Positions 53,515 through 62,070 of a stretch of DNA of 64,000 nucleotides are shown one piece after another. The position numbers and the translations under genes are program-made. Location of the stretch: contig NZ_QEIG01000002.1 in the NCBI RefSeq assembly GCF_014324365.1, positions 159,354 to 223,353 on the forward strand. The letters are read 5' to 3'. Position 1 is the first letter of the stretch. Each line of letters opens with the position of its first letter. The notes under the pieces are model-generated. The model did no database searches, had not been told where the DNA came from, and saw only the letters and a list, made by a program, of their open reading frames with translations. The stretch comes from Algoriphagus sp. AK58. GTDB lineage: Bacteria; Bacteroidota; Bacteroidia; Cytophagales; Cyclobacteriaceae.

Positions 53515-54345
53515 ATGAAAAAATCACAGCTCGTTCTTGTTGCAGTAGGAATAGTCGCCGTCGTGGTGTTGTTTTCTCTCCCCAAAGTGGTGGTAGACAA
53601 TGATGCGACAGCAGCAAAAGTGGAGGAGTCCGGTGAGCAATCTGAATCACCTGCGGATGTAATTTCCGAATCGCACGAGAATGAGCTTTCTTCTGAAAAT
53701 AGGACCCAAGCCGATCAGCTGATCCAAAGTTTTCTCAATGCTCCGACCAAGGAAGAGAAAGTGGCCTCAGCTCAGGTTTTGGCAGGAATATATAAAGAAG
53801 AAGGTTTGTTTGACAGTGCAGCTTATTATTGGGATCAGGCGGCTATAATCCTTCCCGATAACATGTTCTTGGCTGAAGAAGCAGGAAAAGCAAGTTATGA
53901 AGCTTTCTCCTTTGCTTTGGACAAGAAAAAGGTAGAAGCACTTGCCGAAAAAACCAGAAATTACCTTAACAGGGTTTTGGAAAATGATCCAACCCGATTG
54001 GATTTGAAAACAAAGATTGCGATGACCTATGTGTCTTCAGCCAATCCTATGCAGGGAATCACCATGCTTCGGGAAGTCCTCGAGCAGGATCCCCAAAATG
54101 AGGACGGGTTGTTTAATATGGGCGTGCTATCCATGCAGTCAGGTCAATACAAAAGAGCTGCGGAGCGTTTCGAGGAATTGGTGAAATACCATCCTCAGAA
54201 TATCCAAGGGCAATTTTATTTGGCAGTAAGCTATTTTGAATCCAACGAAAAAAACAAAGCGAAAGCACAGTTTGAGGCAGTAAAGAAACTTACTCAGGAT
54301 CCGATGATTCTAAGCAGTGTTCAAAGCTACCTTGACAGGCTATAA
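53515..54345 (+). CDS. Membrane-anchored tetratricopeptide repeat protein
   Basis: This is a 276-residue protein with an N-terminal membrane segment (about residues 5-25) and a Ser/Glu-rich linker (about 30-65). The rest is helical and contains recognisable TPR units, for example SAAYYWDQAAIILPDN and GLFNMGVLSMQSGQYKRAAERFEELVKYHPQN, with three to five repeats. TPRs bind other proteins, so a scaffolding role is likely; partner unknown. It lies between HU and the microprotein before RNase G. Confidence 0.82.
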   Translation: MKKSQLVLVAVGIVAVVVLFSLPKVVVDNDATAAKVEESGEQSESPADVISESHENELSSENRTQADQLIQSFLNAPTKEEKVASAQVLAGIYKEEGLFDSAAYYWDQAAIILPDNMFLAEEAGKASYEAFSFALDKKKVEALAEKTRNYLNRVLENDPTRLDLKTKIAMTYVSSANPMQGITMLREVLEQDPQNEDGLFNMGVLSMQSGQYKRAAERFEELVKYHPQNIQGQFYLAVSYFESNEKNKAKAQFEAVKKLTQDPMILSSVQSYLDRL

Positions 54346-54376
54346 ATTATTTTCAACACTTTAAATTCAATAGACT

Positions 54377-54466
54377 ATGCCTTGCGGTAAGAAAAGAAAA
54401 AGACATAAGATCGCGACTCACAAGCGTAAGAAAAGACTGAGAAAAAACAGACATAAGAAGAAGTAA
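54377..54466 (+). CDS. 29-residue basic protein, AURKAIP1/COX24 (mS38/bS22)-like
   Basis: A small frame starting at ATG 54377 and ending at TAA 54464-54466 encodes 29 residues, about two-thirds of them Lys or Arg. It begins MPCGKKRKRHKIATHKRKKR and continues with LRKNRHKKK. Short proteins with KKRKRHK...THKRKKR...RHKKK are annotated in many Bacteroidota as AURKAIP1/COX24-domain proteins, related to mitochondrial mS38 and mycobacterial bS22 in the small ribosomal subunit. The gene sits 31 bases after the TPR gene and 61 before RNase G. The family call is from memory of this class. Confidence 0.8.
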   Translation: MPCGKKRKRHKIATHKRKKRLRKNRHKKK

Positions 54467-54527
54467 TTCACTTCTTCTTTTCCCGTTTTTATACACCACG
54501 TTCATTTACATATTATAAGACGAAAAT

Positions 54528-56099
54528 TTGAGTACGGAATTGTTAATCGATTCTGCTCAAAATGGGAGTCGAATTGCCCTACTGCAGGAAAAGCAGCTGG
54601 TTGAGCTTCATTCCGAAGGAATGGACAATCAGTTTAAAGTAGGAGACATTTACCTGGGCACGGTCCGCAAGATCGTCAATGGACTCAATGCTGCGTTCAT
54701 TGACGTCGGGTATGAGAAAGACGCCTTTCTTCATTACCAGGACCTTGGCCCGAATGTCAATAGTCTGTTGAAGTTTACCAAAATGGTGCGCAACAACAAC
54801 TATGCAAACTACATGCTCAAGGGGTTTGAAAATGAGCCTGAAATAGACAAAGTCGGCAAAATCGACAAAATTCTAGCCAAGACGAATCAGGTCTTGGTAC
54901 AGGTCGTCAAAGAACCCATTTCCACCAAAGGCCCTCGATTATCCTGTGAGCTCTCTCTACCCGGACGCTACCTGGTGCTGGTTCCCTTTTCGGATACGGT
55001 CAATGTATCCAAAAAGATCCGCAGCAGCGAAGAGCGAAAAAGGCTACTCAGACTCATCAATTCGATCAAACCTGCCAACTTCGGAGTAATCATCCGAACT
55101 GTGGCTGAAGGACAGTCCGTGACGGAACTTGATAAAGACCTTCGAAATCTTCTCACCAATTGGGAAGAAGGGATGAAAAAATTGCTGAAAGCCAAAAGCC
55201 GGGACAAAATCATCGGAGAGATGAGCATGGCTTCCTCATTGGTGAGAGACCTGCTCAATGAATCATTCGACGCAATCACCGTAGAAGAAGAGTCAACCTA
55301 CGATCAGATCCGTTCCTACATCAGGTCTATTGCACCTGAAAAAGAAAAAATTGTTAAGCTTTACAACGGTAAAGTCAAGCTATTTGAAAGTTTTGGAATT
55401 GAAAAGCAAATCAAAAGCTTGTTTGGACAGACCGTCAGCCTGCCTCAGGGCGGCTACGTCATCATCGAACACACCGAAGCACTGCACGTCATCGACGTCA
55501 ACAGTGGCAACAAGTCCAACCAAGAAAGTGACCAGGAGTCTACAGCATTAAAAACCAATCTGGTCGCTGCTAAAGAAATTGCCAGACAGCTCCGCCTCCG
55601 AGACATGGGAGGTATCATTGTGGTCGATTTTATCGACATGAAAAAGGCCGAAAACAAAAAGGTCATCTATGACGCAATGATGCAGGAAATGAAGTCTGAC
55701 AGATCCAAGCATACCGTCTTGCCTCTGAGCAAATTTGGGCTCATGCAAATCACCCGGCAGCGTGTTCGCCCTGAGGTCAATATTGTGACCAAAGAAACCT
55801 GCCCCGCTTGTAACGGTACCGGCAAAATCCAAGCTTCCATTTTGGTGGCGGATAAGCTGGAGCACGATCTGGAGCATATCGCTACCATCCAAAACGTGGA
55901 CAAAATCCACATCGGGCTGCATCCCTATCTGCACGCATACTTCACCACAGGCCTGATTAGCCGAAGAGTGAAGTGGTTTTTCAAGTACTTTAAATGGATA
56001 CGACTGATCAAAGATTCTTCCCTACCCGTGACGGAATACAGATTCCTGGATGAATCTGGAGAAGAAATCGAACTACAAGTAAAAAGCGAGACTGAGTAA
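54528..56099 (+). CDS. rng: Ribonuclease E/G family endoribonuclease
   Basis: This endonuclease processes 5' ends of rRNA and degrades mRNA. An S1-type RNA-binding domain (about 35-125, VGDIYLGTVRKIVNGLNAAFIDVG) is followed by the RNase H-like and DNase I-like catalytic parts; the metal-binding Asp residues are in IDVNSGN and VVDFIDM. The CPACNGTGKI motif is the Zn-link for dimerisation. The start TTG at 54528 gives STELLIDSAQNGSRIALL, in line with relatives. At 523 residues it is RNase G-sized, without the long E scaffold. Confidence 0.93.
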   Translation: MSTELLIDSAQNGSRIALLQEKQLVELHSEGMDNQFKVGDIYLGTVRKIVNGLNAAFIDVGYEKDAFLHYQDLGPNVNSLLKFTKMVRNNNYANYMLKGFENEPEIDKVGKIDKILAKTNQVLVQVVKEPISTKGPRLSCELSLPGRYLVLVPFSDTVNVSKKIRSSEERKRLLRLINSIKPANFGVIIRTVAEGQSVTELDKDLRNLLTNWEEGMKKLLKAKSRDKIIGEMSMASSLVRDLLNESFDAITVEEESTYDQIRSYIRSIAPEKEKIVKLYNGKVKLFESFGIEKQIKSLFGQTVSLPQGGYVIIEHTEALHVIDVNSGNKSNQESDQESTALKTNLVAAKEIARQLRLRDMGGIIVVDFIDMKKAENKKVIYDAMMQEMKSDRSKHTVLPLSKFGLMQITRQRVRPEVNIVTKETCPACNGTGKIQASILVADKLEHDLEHIATIQNVDKIHIGLHPYLHAYFTTGLISRRVKWFFKYFKWIRLIKDSSLPVTEYRFLDESGEEIELQVKSETE

Positions 56100-56114
56100 G
56101 TCTCGCTTTTTTTT
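56081..56114 (+). terminator. Intrinsic terminator overlapping the rng stop codon
   Basis: A 13-bp stem (56081-56093 with 56099-56111) formed by the last codons and the sequence after the stop, 5-base loop, and eight T. Confidence 0.9.
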
Positions 56115-57216
56115 ATGGATTGATTTTGGAAAAATCGATTCGGGCAAAGGCTACTTCGTCCTCTGTTCTTGTGTATCCGATATTCATATAATAGCCCTTT
56201 GGAGTACTAAATCCTCCCAATTGATCAGGCAAAATGACTTCCGCTTCTTTTTGATAATTTTCATCCAAAACCAGTAGCTTGATCAGTGGAGACTTGCCCT
56301 CTTCTTTGGTCAACTTGTTGTTTGGAATCACGATACTATGTCTCAGTGTTTTTTTGCTTATAGGATCATAGTGAACCAATGCATGCATACTACTGGTATG
56401 ATTTGGAAGAAAAACGATATACTCTCCTCTCTCCTCAGTGGTACCTCTTAGAAAATTCATTTTCTCCTTCGGTGCAGCTGAAATCCATTTTTGTGAATTT
56501 TCAGAAATAACCAAAATGGAATCAGTCGCTGGGAATGAAATGAGAATCTCATTTTTGTCCGTATTGTAGGATTGACTGTATTGTCCAAAAACCGAGTCAT
56601 CCATGAAACCCGAATAATAATCAGGGTATTTGAATTTTACATATTCCTGAGTTGACGTTTTGGGATCAAATTTTATCAGCCAGTTTTCATAACCAAGCAT
56701 ACTTTCTTTGAGTACGTATGGAAGATCACTGACCAGATACTTATTCCCAATTTTTGAGATCGGATTGCTGGGGAAGGTGGAATAATTGGATACCTGCCGG
56801 TCTGAACTGGCTTCGGGAAGTTCGACTCTTGAAAGTACCTTACCTTCTATTGTGGCCGTGATCCATTTTCCATTGGATAAAAAGTGAATGAGGCTATCCT
56901 CCAAAAAAGATCCAGAGATGTAAGATCCAATACCGTCAGGTCCTTCGATCTCAAAAGGCACTTTACTGATCAATTTGCCTTCAGGAAAGGAATAAGTCAG
57001 CAACTTGTGGCCTTGGAATGTGGTAAGATATTCTTTCCCCTCTTTTTCAAAAAAAGTGAAGTTGGAACCGAGATTTCTGGTCAGCGAATCTTTTTCCAGG
57101 TATAACGTATCGATGATCAGATCTGAAAGATCCAGAATTTGCACTTCTCTGGATTTTTCCGAAGGACTGCAAGAGATCGCTAAAATGAGCAAAAAGAAAT
57201 AACCTAGTTTTCTCAT
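56113..57216 (-). CDS. DUF4221-like lipoprotein, probable beta-propeller
   Basis: This is a 367-residue lipoprotein with a signal MRKLGYFFLLILAISC (Cys16). The rest is repetitive beta structure with units of about 45-50 residues, such as GKLISKVPFEIEGPDGIGSYISGSF and STQEYVKFKYPDYYSGF, in line with the DUF4221/6-bladed propeller proteins abundant in Cyclobacteriaceae. No function is established. It is convergent with RNase G, just after the shared terminator. Confidence 0.65.
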   Translation of the reverse strand: MRKLGYFFLLILAISCSPSEKSREVQILDLSDLIIDTLYLEKDSLTRNLGSNFTFFEKEGKEYLTTFQGHKLLTYSFPEGKLISKVPFEIEGPDGIGSYISGSFLEDSLIHFLSNGKWITATIEGKVLSRVELPEASSDRQVSNYSTFPSNPISKIGNKYLVSDLPYVLKESMLGYENWLIKFDPKTSTQEYVKFKYPDYYSGFMDDSVFGQYSQSYNTDKNEILISFPATDSILVISENSQKWISAAPKEKMNFLRGTTEERGEYIVFLPNHTSSMHALVHYDPISKKTLRHSIVIPNNKLTKEEGKSPLIKLLVLDENYQKEAEVILPDQLGGFSTPKGYYMNIGYTRTEDEVAFARIDFSKINP

Positions 57217-57272
57217 GTAAAATGATTTTTATTTGAACCTGGGAAAAAGCCTATTTAGTCAATCTTTATTTT

Positions 57273-57728
57273 CTAAATAAAAAGGCCCCATCCGTCGTCG
57301 TATCTCTCCGCCGAATCGAAGCTTTTTACCCAATCCACAAAGAGAATTCGAAATTCATTAATTGCTTCCCGTAAAAGTTGGAGGTGTTCTTCGGCATGGG
57401 TTTCCTCCATCGCCAGCTGATACGTCATGGAGAGGAGATGCCTAGCGTGCACCTTCATGATGGTCGCATTTTCCATTTTTAGGATAAAGCTATCTACGCC
57501 TTCGGCTCCGGCAAACTTAGCACTCATCACCGTGGCATCTTGCATCATCATTCCTCCATAAAGTTCTTTTCGGGCTTCGTCAAGGCTGCCCACCAATGCA
57601 TGGGTTAGGGATACGATCTCCATCGCTTTTTTCATCAAAGGATGAGAATAAATTTGATCCCGCATGGATTTGGGGTCAAATTCATTCTCATCATCCCAGT
57701 CCGGTTCTTGGTCAAAATCGTCCCACAT
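57273..57728 (-). CDS. Conserved-looking acidic cytosolic protein, function unknown
   Basis: I do not recognise this 151-residue protein. It has no signal peptide or membrane segment. The N-terminus is very acidic (MWDDFDQEPDWDDENEFD) and the rest looks all-helical with Met- and His-rich helices (VHARHLLSMTYQLAMEETHAEEHLQLL). It begins 38 bases after the DUF3127 gene on the same strand, so the two are probably co-transcribed. Confidence 0.6.
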   Translation of the reverse strand: MWDDFDQEPDWDDENEFDPKSMRDQIYSHPLMKKAMEIVSLTHALVGSLDEARKELYGGMMMQDATVMSAKFAGAEGVDSFILKMENATIMKVHARHLLSMTYQLAMEETHAEEHLQLLREAINEFRILFVDWVKSFDSAERYDDGWGLFI

Positions 57729-57766
57729 ACAAAAACTCAGTCAAAAAAGAGGATAATTAATTTGAA

Positions 57767-58111
57767 TTAGAAAGGAAGCTTGTCCTCTTCGCTTTCAGAG
57801 TAGAAGGTGTCGACTTCAGGCATCACCGGTGCACCGGCACCGCCTTGAGATCGGTCCACTTTATAGGCTTTCACTTCAGTATACCATCGTCCATTGTATT
57901 CCCGGCTTTCGACATCGATTCCCAATGTCACCTGTTCCCCTACCTTCAATGCAAATTGATCGATTTTATCTCCCCAAATAGATACGCATACTTTTTTGGG
58001 ATATTGGCCTCCCGTTTCAATGATATATTCCTGTTTTCTCCAAGAGTTGCCGCTTTTCGAGCTTCCACTTACCTCGGGAAGCTGATTGATTACTTTTCCG
58101 CTTAAATCCAT
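57767..58111 (-). CDS. DUF3127 OB-fold-like protein with SSB-type C-terminal tip
   Basis: This is a 114-residue protein. The DUF3127 region (about 1-95) includes SWRKQEYIIETGGQYPKKVCVSIWGDKID and EQVTLGIDVESREYNGRWYTEVKAYKVD, a five-strand pattern like an OB fold. The linker is short and the last residues, SEEDKLPF, resemble the partner-binding tip of the SSB encoded at 51477-51947 (EEDDLPF). This suggests single-stranded DNA binding and contact with SSB partners. An unassigned gene follows in the same operon. Confidence 0.75.
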   Translation of the reverse strand: MDLSGKVINQLPEVSGSSKSGNSWRKQEYIIETGGQYPKKVCVSIWGDKIDQFALKVGEQVTLGIDVESREYNGRWYTEVKAYKVDRSQGGAGAPVMPEVDTFYSESEEDKLPF

Positions 58112-58453
58112 TATGCTGATTATTTCAATGTATGGTTACGAAGGTAATCATTGGGATTTATTTTTGGGGGATTTTAGCCTTGTCAAAAAACAGGTTTTTG
58201 GCGCTTTTTTTGGGAGGCATCAAAGGGGAAATCGCCTTGAATGGTTGGAACGGTTGGATTTGCGAAAGCAATTGAAAGCTTACTTAAGTTTTTCAAAATT
58301 TCGTTTCGAATTTTCATTAGCTCTTGACATTACCAAAAAAATCAACTTAGATTTAAAGCCTTCAACACTACATACCGACAAAATTTAAAATTTCTTTTCA
58401 CCTAAACAGATACTATGGCTTAGACTTCTACGTTTTTCATAAACCAACTTAAG
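58112..58453. other. Divergent intergenic region, no supported gene
   Basis: A 342-base region between the DUF3127 gene and the sigma-factor gene. A plus-strand open frame crosses it from within the DUF3127 gene (58086-58388) but its composition and lack of domain features do not support coding. It should contain the sigma-factor promoter. Confidence 0.45.
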
Positions 58454-59056
58454 ATGAGTAAGCGATTGGGTCCTGAGGACGGAGAGTTAATAGCTCAATA
58501 TCGAAATGGCAGTGAAGCTGCCTTCGATCTTTTAGTAGATCGGTATCAAAGTAAAGTTTACACCACAATTTTCCTGATTGTGAAGGATCAGGAAATAGCT
58601 GAGGATTTACTTCAGGATGTATTTGTCAAGGTAATTCAGACCTTGAATTCGGACAAATACAATGAAGAGGGCAAATTCCAGCCTTGGCTGATGAGGATTG
58701 CACATAACCTGGCGATTGACCACTTCAGAAAAGCAAAAAGGTATCCTACCATTATCTTGGAAGATGGCACCAACTTGCTCAACTCCATGAAGTTTGCTGA
58801 AGATTCGATTGAAGATATTCGGGTGAAGGAGGAGACTCTTGAAATGGTTAAAAAGCTGATTGAGGAGCTTCCCGAAGCCCAAAAAGAAGTGTTGGTCATG
58901 AGGCATTATCTCGATATGAGCTTTCAGGAGATTGCAGACCAAACGGGTGTGAGTATCAATACTGCCTTGGGTAGAATGCGCTATGCGCTTATCCATCTCA
59001 GAAAGAAAATGAAACAATTAAATGTTGCCTATGATAAAATCTTTTACCCCAAATGA
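58454..59056 (+). CDS. ECF-type RNA polymerase sigma factor
   Basis: This is a 200-residue sigma-70 family factor. Region 2 (about 15-85) contains YRNGSEAAFDLLVDRYQSKVY, DLLQDVFVKV and RIAHNLAIDHFRKAKR; region 4 (about 130-190) contains QKEVLVMRHYLDMSFQEIADQTGVSINTALGRMRYALIHLRKKM, a helix-turn-helix for the -35/-33 element. It overlaps the next small gene by about 26 bases, so both are translated together. No typical FecR or zinc anti-sigma gene is adjacent. Regulon unknown. Confidence 0.92.
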   Translation: MSKRLGPEDGELIAQYRNGSEAAFDLLVDRYQSKVYTTIFLIVKDQEIAEDLLQDVFVKVIQTLNSDKYNEEGKFQPWLMRIAHNLAIDHFRKAKRYPTIILEDGTNLLNSMKFAEDSIEDIRVKEETLEMVKKLIEELPEAQKEVLVMRHYLDMSFQEIADQTGVSINTALGRMRYALIHLRKKMKQLNVAYDKIFYPK

Positions 59057-59264
59057 CCTGGTCAGATATATCTATCAGGAAATGCCGGAGGTAGAACAAG
59101 AACTCTTGATGCAAGCCTTGCACAGCGATGACGTACTGATGCAAGAATATGTGGAAATGCTGAGCACGGTGGAGTTTTTGGAGCAGGTCAAACTGCGGCC
59201 TTCCGAAAAAGTAGTAAATGCCATCAAGAAGATGGCTCATTCTACGGGACTTCAAAAAGTCTAA
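59031..59264 (+). CDS. Small sigma-factor partner protein (77 residues), function unknown
   Basis: This short acidic-helical protein starts inside the sigma-factor gene (ATG at 59031; another in-frame ATG at 59022). It has no membrane segment and no Cys/His zinc motif. It contains FTPNDLVRYIYQEMPEVEQELLMQAL, a pattern similar to the N-terminal helices of zinc-type anti-sigma proteins but lacking the ligands. It could modulate the sigma factor; that is inference from overlap. A terminator follows. Confidence 0.7.
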   Translation: MIKSFTPNDLVRYIYQEMPEVEQELLMQALHSDDVLMQEYVEMLSTVEFLEQVKLRPSEKVVNAIKKMAHSTGLQKV

Positions 59265-59275
59265 AGAAACCAGGT

Positions 59276-59303
59276 AATCCCGCTCATACGAGCGGGATTT
59301 TCG
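59276..59303. terminator. Terminator between sigma-factor unit and esterase gene
   Basis: Perfect 10-bp stem (59276-59285 with 59290-59299), 4-base loop, T-rich on the plus strand. It lies between convergent genes. Confidence 0.85.
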
Positions 59304-59307
59304 TTTT

Positions 59308-60171
59308 TCAGAATTCTCCAAAGAAAGTTTTGGCCTGTCTCAGAAGAGACGCATTGGTCTCAGCCGTAAAGCCATGACCTTGATTAGGCACACGGATAAA
59401 TTGATGTCGGATTTGGGCGTTTTTCAGCGCCGTTTCCAGTCGTTCACTTTGTGAGATGGGTACTACTTGGTCTGTCTCTCCATGGAAAAAAATCGTAGGC
59501 GGATCATCTGAACTCGCAAAATTGACCGGGCTGGCGTTTTGGTAAACCGTCGGAACCGTCTGCGGAGTGCCTCCCATGATCTCTGTCAATCCCAGAGTAG
59601 TCAGATTATTGAATCCAAAAAGGCTGGTAAGGTCCGTGGGTGGAAAAAATGCGATAAGTCCCCTGATATCAGACTCTCTGTTTTTGAGACCATGTAGCAG
59701 GGCTAGATGCGCCCCGGCGCTCGCACCGCTCAAAAGTATGTCATCAGACACATTCCATTCGGCCAGTTTACTCCTTACAAAAGAGAGCGCAGATTTGACA
59801 TCTTCTTCCTGGGCAGGAAATCTATTCTGTCTGCTGACAAAGTCATACAATCTGTAGTTCAACGAAATCATAGCAAAACCGGGGAAAGCCTGTTCAACTA
59901 AGGGCTTGACCTGCACGAACTCGCTCTTGTCCCCATCAATCCATGCTCCGCCGTGGATGTAAATCAAAACAGGTGTTTTATCTGAAGACCTGCCCGCGGG
60001 TAGGAAAATGTCCATCTTTTGCCTGGGATCTGCACCGTAGGAAGTATTGGAGATCTCCAATGCAGGCAGGATCTCTGAACTATTTTCCTGATCAATGGAA
60101 CAGGCGAAAAGGAAAAATGCAGAAAAGAAAAGAAGTAAAAATGAGCGGGTAAAAAGTGACTTTTGTTTCAT
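59308..60171 (-). CDS. Alpha/beta hydrolase lipoprotein (HSL/BD-FAE-like esterase)
   Basis: This is an exported esterase of 287 residues. The start MKQKSLFTRSFLLL (60171) leads to a lipobox ending in LFAC (Cys24), while a longer frame from 60183 would add four residues. The oxyanion motif is YIHGGAWIDGD, the nucleophile Ser is in LSGASAGAHLALL, the acid Asp in HGETDQVVPI and the His in NQGHGF. Possible substrates are acyl or feruloyl esters. Its start lies two bases after the ALDH stop, so the genes form one operon. Confidence 0.88.
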   Translation of the reverse strand: MKQKSLFTRSFLLLFFSAFFLFACSIDQENSSEILPALEISNTSYGADPRQKMDIFLPAGRSSDKTPVLIYIHGGAWIDGDKSEFVQVKPLVEQAFPGFAMISLNYRLYDFVSRQNRFPAQEEDVKSALSFVRSKLAEWNVSDDILLSGASAGAHLALLHGLKNRESDIRGLIAFFPPTDLTSLFGFNNLTTLGLTEIMGGTPQTVPTVYQNASPVNFASSDDPPTIFFHGETDQVVPISQSERLETALKNAQIRHQFIRVPNQGHGFTAETNASLLRQAKTFFGEF

Positions 60172-60173
60172 AA

Positions 60174-61601
60174 TCAGAACCATTTAATGAGAGATGAGAT
60201 GATTTGTTTGGCTTTGATGCCGTAAGGTGGCCTTAGAAGGGAGACGTTATTGTAACCCACTCGTTGCTTGAGTACACCTTTTTCATTACTGAAAGCTAAA
60301 AACCCGTGATATCCGTGGGCTTTTCCGATTCCGCTGTTGTTTACGCCGCCAAATGGGAGTTCGTTGTGAAGGAAATGAAGTACACAGTCATTGATGACCA
60401 TATTTCCTGAACTTGTCTCCTGCATTACTTTCCTGGAATGATGGGAGTTGGATCCGAAGAAGTAAAGGGCTAAAGGTTTGGGTTGGGAATTGATCAGTTT
60501 AATCGCTTCATGCAGATTTTTATAGGAAATGATCGGAAGGATCGGCCCGAAAATTTCCTCCCGGAAAACATCCATATCTTCGGAGATATCGGTGAGTAGG
60601 GTAGGTTCAATGTATCGGGTCTTCTCATCTGATTTTCCTCCGAAGGCAACTTTTGCCCCTTTTCCCATAGCATCTTCCAGATAAGCAGTAAGCCTTTCAA
60701 AATGCCTGAGGTTGATAATGCGCGCATAGTCGGGGCTTTTTTCTATTCCGTTAAAGCCGGGATCATAATAGGTTTGGATCTGGACTTTTGCCTGTAGTAT
60801 AAATTCTTCTTGTCTTTCTTCCGGAATCAGGATGTAGTCAGGCGCGATACAGGTTTGCCCGCAATTCACAAATTTTCCCCAGATAATTTTCTGTGCAGCA
60901 TCTTTCAGGTCGGCCGAACTGTCGATGATCACAGGTGACTTTCCTCCCAATTCTAAGGTTACGGAACTCAGATGCTGAGCGGCTGCTTTCATTACTATTT
61001 TTCCAACCGCTGGGCTGCCTGTAAAAAAAATGTGATCAAAGGGCAAGGTAAGCAGTTCACTTGCCACTTCTGTTTCTCCAAGACAAACGGCAACTTCTTG
61101 AGGTTCAAAAATTTCACTCACCATCTGATGGATCAGAGAGGAAGTAAACCGGGAATATTCGGAGGGTTTGATGATCGCAGTACAGCCTGCTGAAAGGGCT
61201 GAAACAAGCGGGCCAATGGTGAGATTGAAGGGGAAGTTCCAGGGAGAAATGATCAAAGACCTTCCTTTGGGTTCTAAGTGGATGCGTCCTGATGTGCCGA
61301 TCATGGGAAGAGGGGTAGGCAAGCTTTTGGGCTTCATCCAGGATTTCAGGTTCTTAATGGCATGGTTAATTTCAGAAGTAACCGGGAAGATCTCGCTTAG
61401 ATCTACCTCAGGGTCTGGCTTGGCAAAATCCTTCCATAGGGCCTCCCTTATGTCATGCCGATGCGAAAGGATCCAATTTCTGAGTTTTTTGAGTCTGGCG
61501 ATTCGTTCTTCAGTGGTGGATTTTCTCCAGGAAACGGAGGTGCCTAATTGGGAATCAAAAAGGTCAATCAGAGATTGATCCTTGGGTTGAGAGAGAATCA
61601 T
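60174..61601 (-). CDS. Aldehyde dehydrogenase (ALDH3-like)
   Basis: This NAD(P)-dependent enzyme oxidises aldehydes to acids. Key residues are WNFP (Asn122 region), Glu217 in LELGGKSP and catalytic Cys251 in NCGQTCIAPDY; the C-terminal LPFGGVNNSGIGKAHG is also typical. The 475 residues, a short N-terminus and a C-terminal hydrophobic segment (KQIISSLIKWF) resemble fatty-aldehyde dehydrogenases of the ALDH3 group. It is the first gene of an operon with an exported esterase. Confidence 0.92.
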   Translation of the reverse strand: MILSQPKDQSLIDLFDSQLGTSVSWRKSTTEERIARLKKLRNWILSHRHDIREALWKDFAKPDPEVDLSEIFPVTSEINHAIKNLKSWMKPKSLPTPLPMIGTSGRIHLEPKGRSLIISPWNFPFNLTIGPLVSALSAGCTAIIKPSEYSRFTSSLIHQMVSEIFEPQEVAVCLGETEVASELLTLPFDHIFFTGSPAVGKIVMKAAAQHLSSVTLELGGKSPVIIDSSADLKDAAQKIIWGKFVNCGQTCIAPDYILIPEERQEEFILQAKVQIQTYYDPGFNGIEKSPDYARIINLRHFERLTAYLEDAMGKGAKVAFGGKSDEKTRYIEPTLLTDISEDMDVFREEIFGPILPIISYKNLHEAIKLINSQPKPLALYFFGSNSHHSRKVMQETSSGNMVINDCVLHFLHNELPFGGVNNSGIGKAHGYHGFLAFSNEKGVLKQRVGYNNVSLLRPPYGIKAKQIISSLIKWF

Positions 61602-62070
61602 CAGTGGTTATGGAGTCAGGATTAGGTGTTGGCGTGTATTATCAAAAACGGATCTCGGTTCCGAATCTTCAACTGTAAGTTAAGTAAACCGATCCAATTG
61701 AAGGATTTTGTGTTCTCTGTTTTTTGATCAATCTGGATTTTGCTGAGCAAAGTCAGTTTTTTGTTTGGTTTGTTTAATCAAAAACAATTAAACATCAACA
61801 AAAATGATTTTTAATTTATTTATAAAGCTTTTCGTACTAAAAAAAATGCATTACAAATAATTTTTTTCTTCAAAATACTTGGATATGAAAAACAAATAAA
61901 TGTATTTTTATGACAGAATTGTAACTATAAGATGTTTTTCGATTGCTTACAGGTCAAAATGGACTTCAATCGGAGGGGTTATTGAATCAACTGACAGATA
62001 ATCAATGGTTCAATAGAGAGTCATAGAAAAAATTAGTGATTATCAATTCAGAAATTAAAATCCAATTAAT
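61602..62070. other. AT-rich divergent region before the surface protein gene
   Basis: A 469-base region between ALDH (minus) and the giant surface protein (plus) without a gene. An 8-bp inverted repeat (61997-62004 with 62037-62044) and a 6-bp one (61981-61986 with 62009-62014) lie shortly before the start codon and may be a leader structure. Confidence 0.45.

Noticed and set aside
58086..58388. Plus-strand frame of 100 codons before the sigma-factor gene
   Set aside because: It begins inside the DUF3127 gene on the opposite strand, has no domain-like pattern and occupies the expected promoter region.
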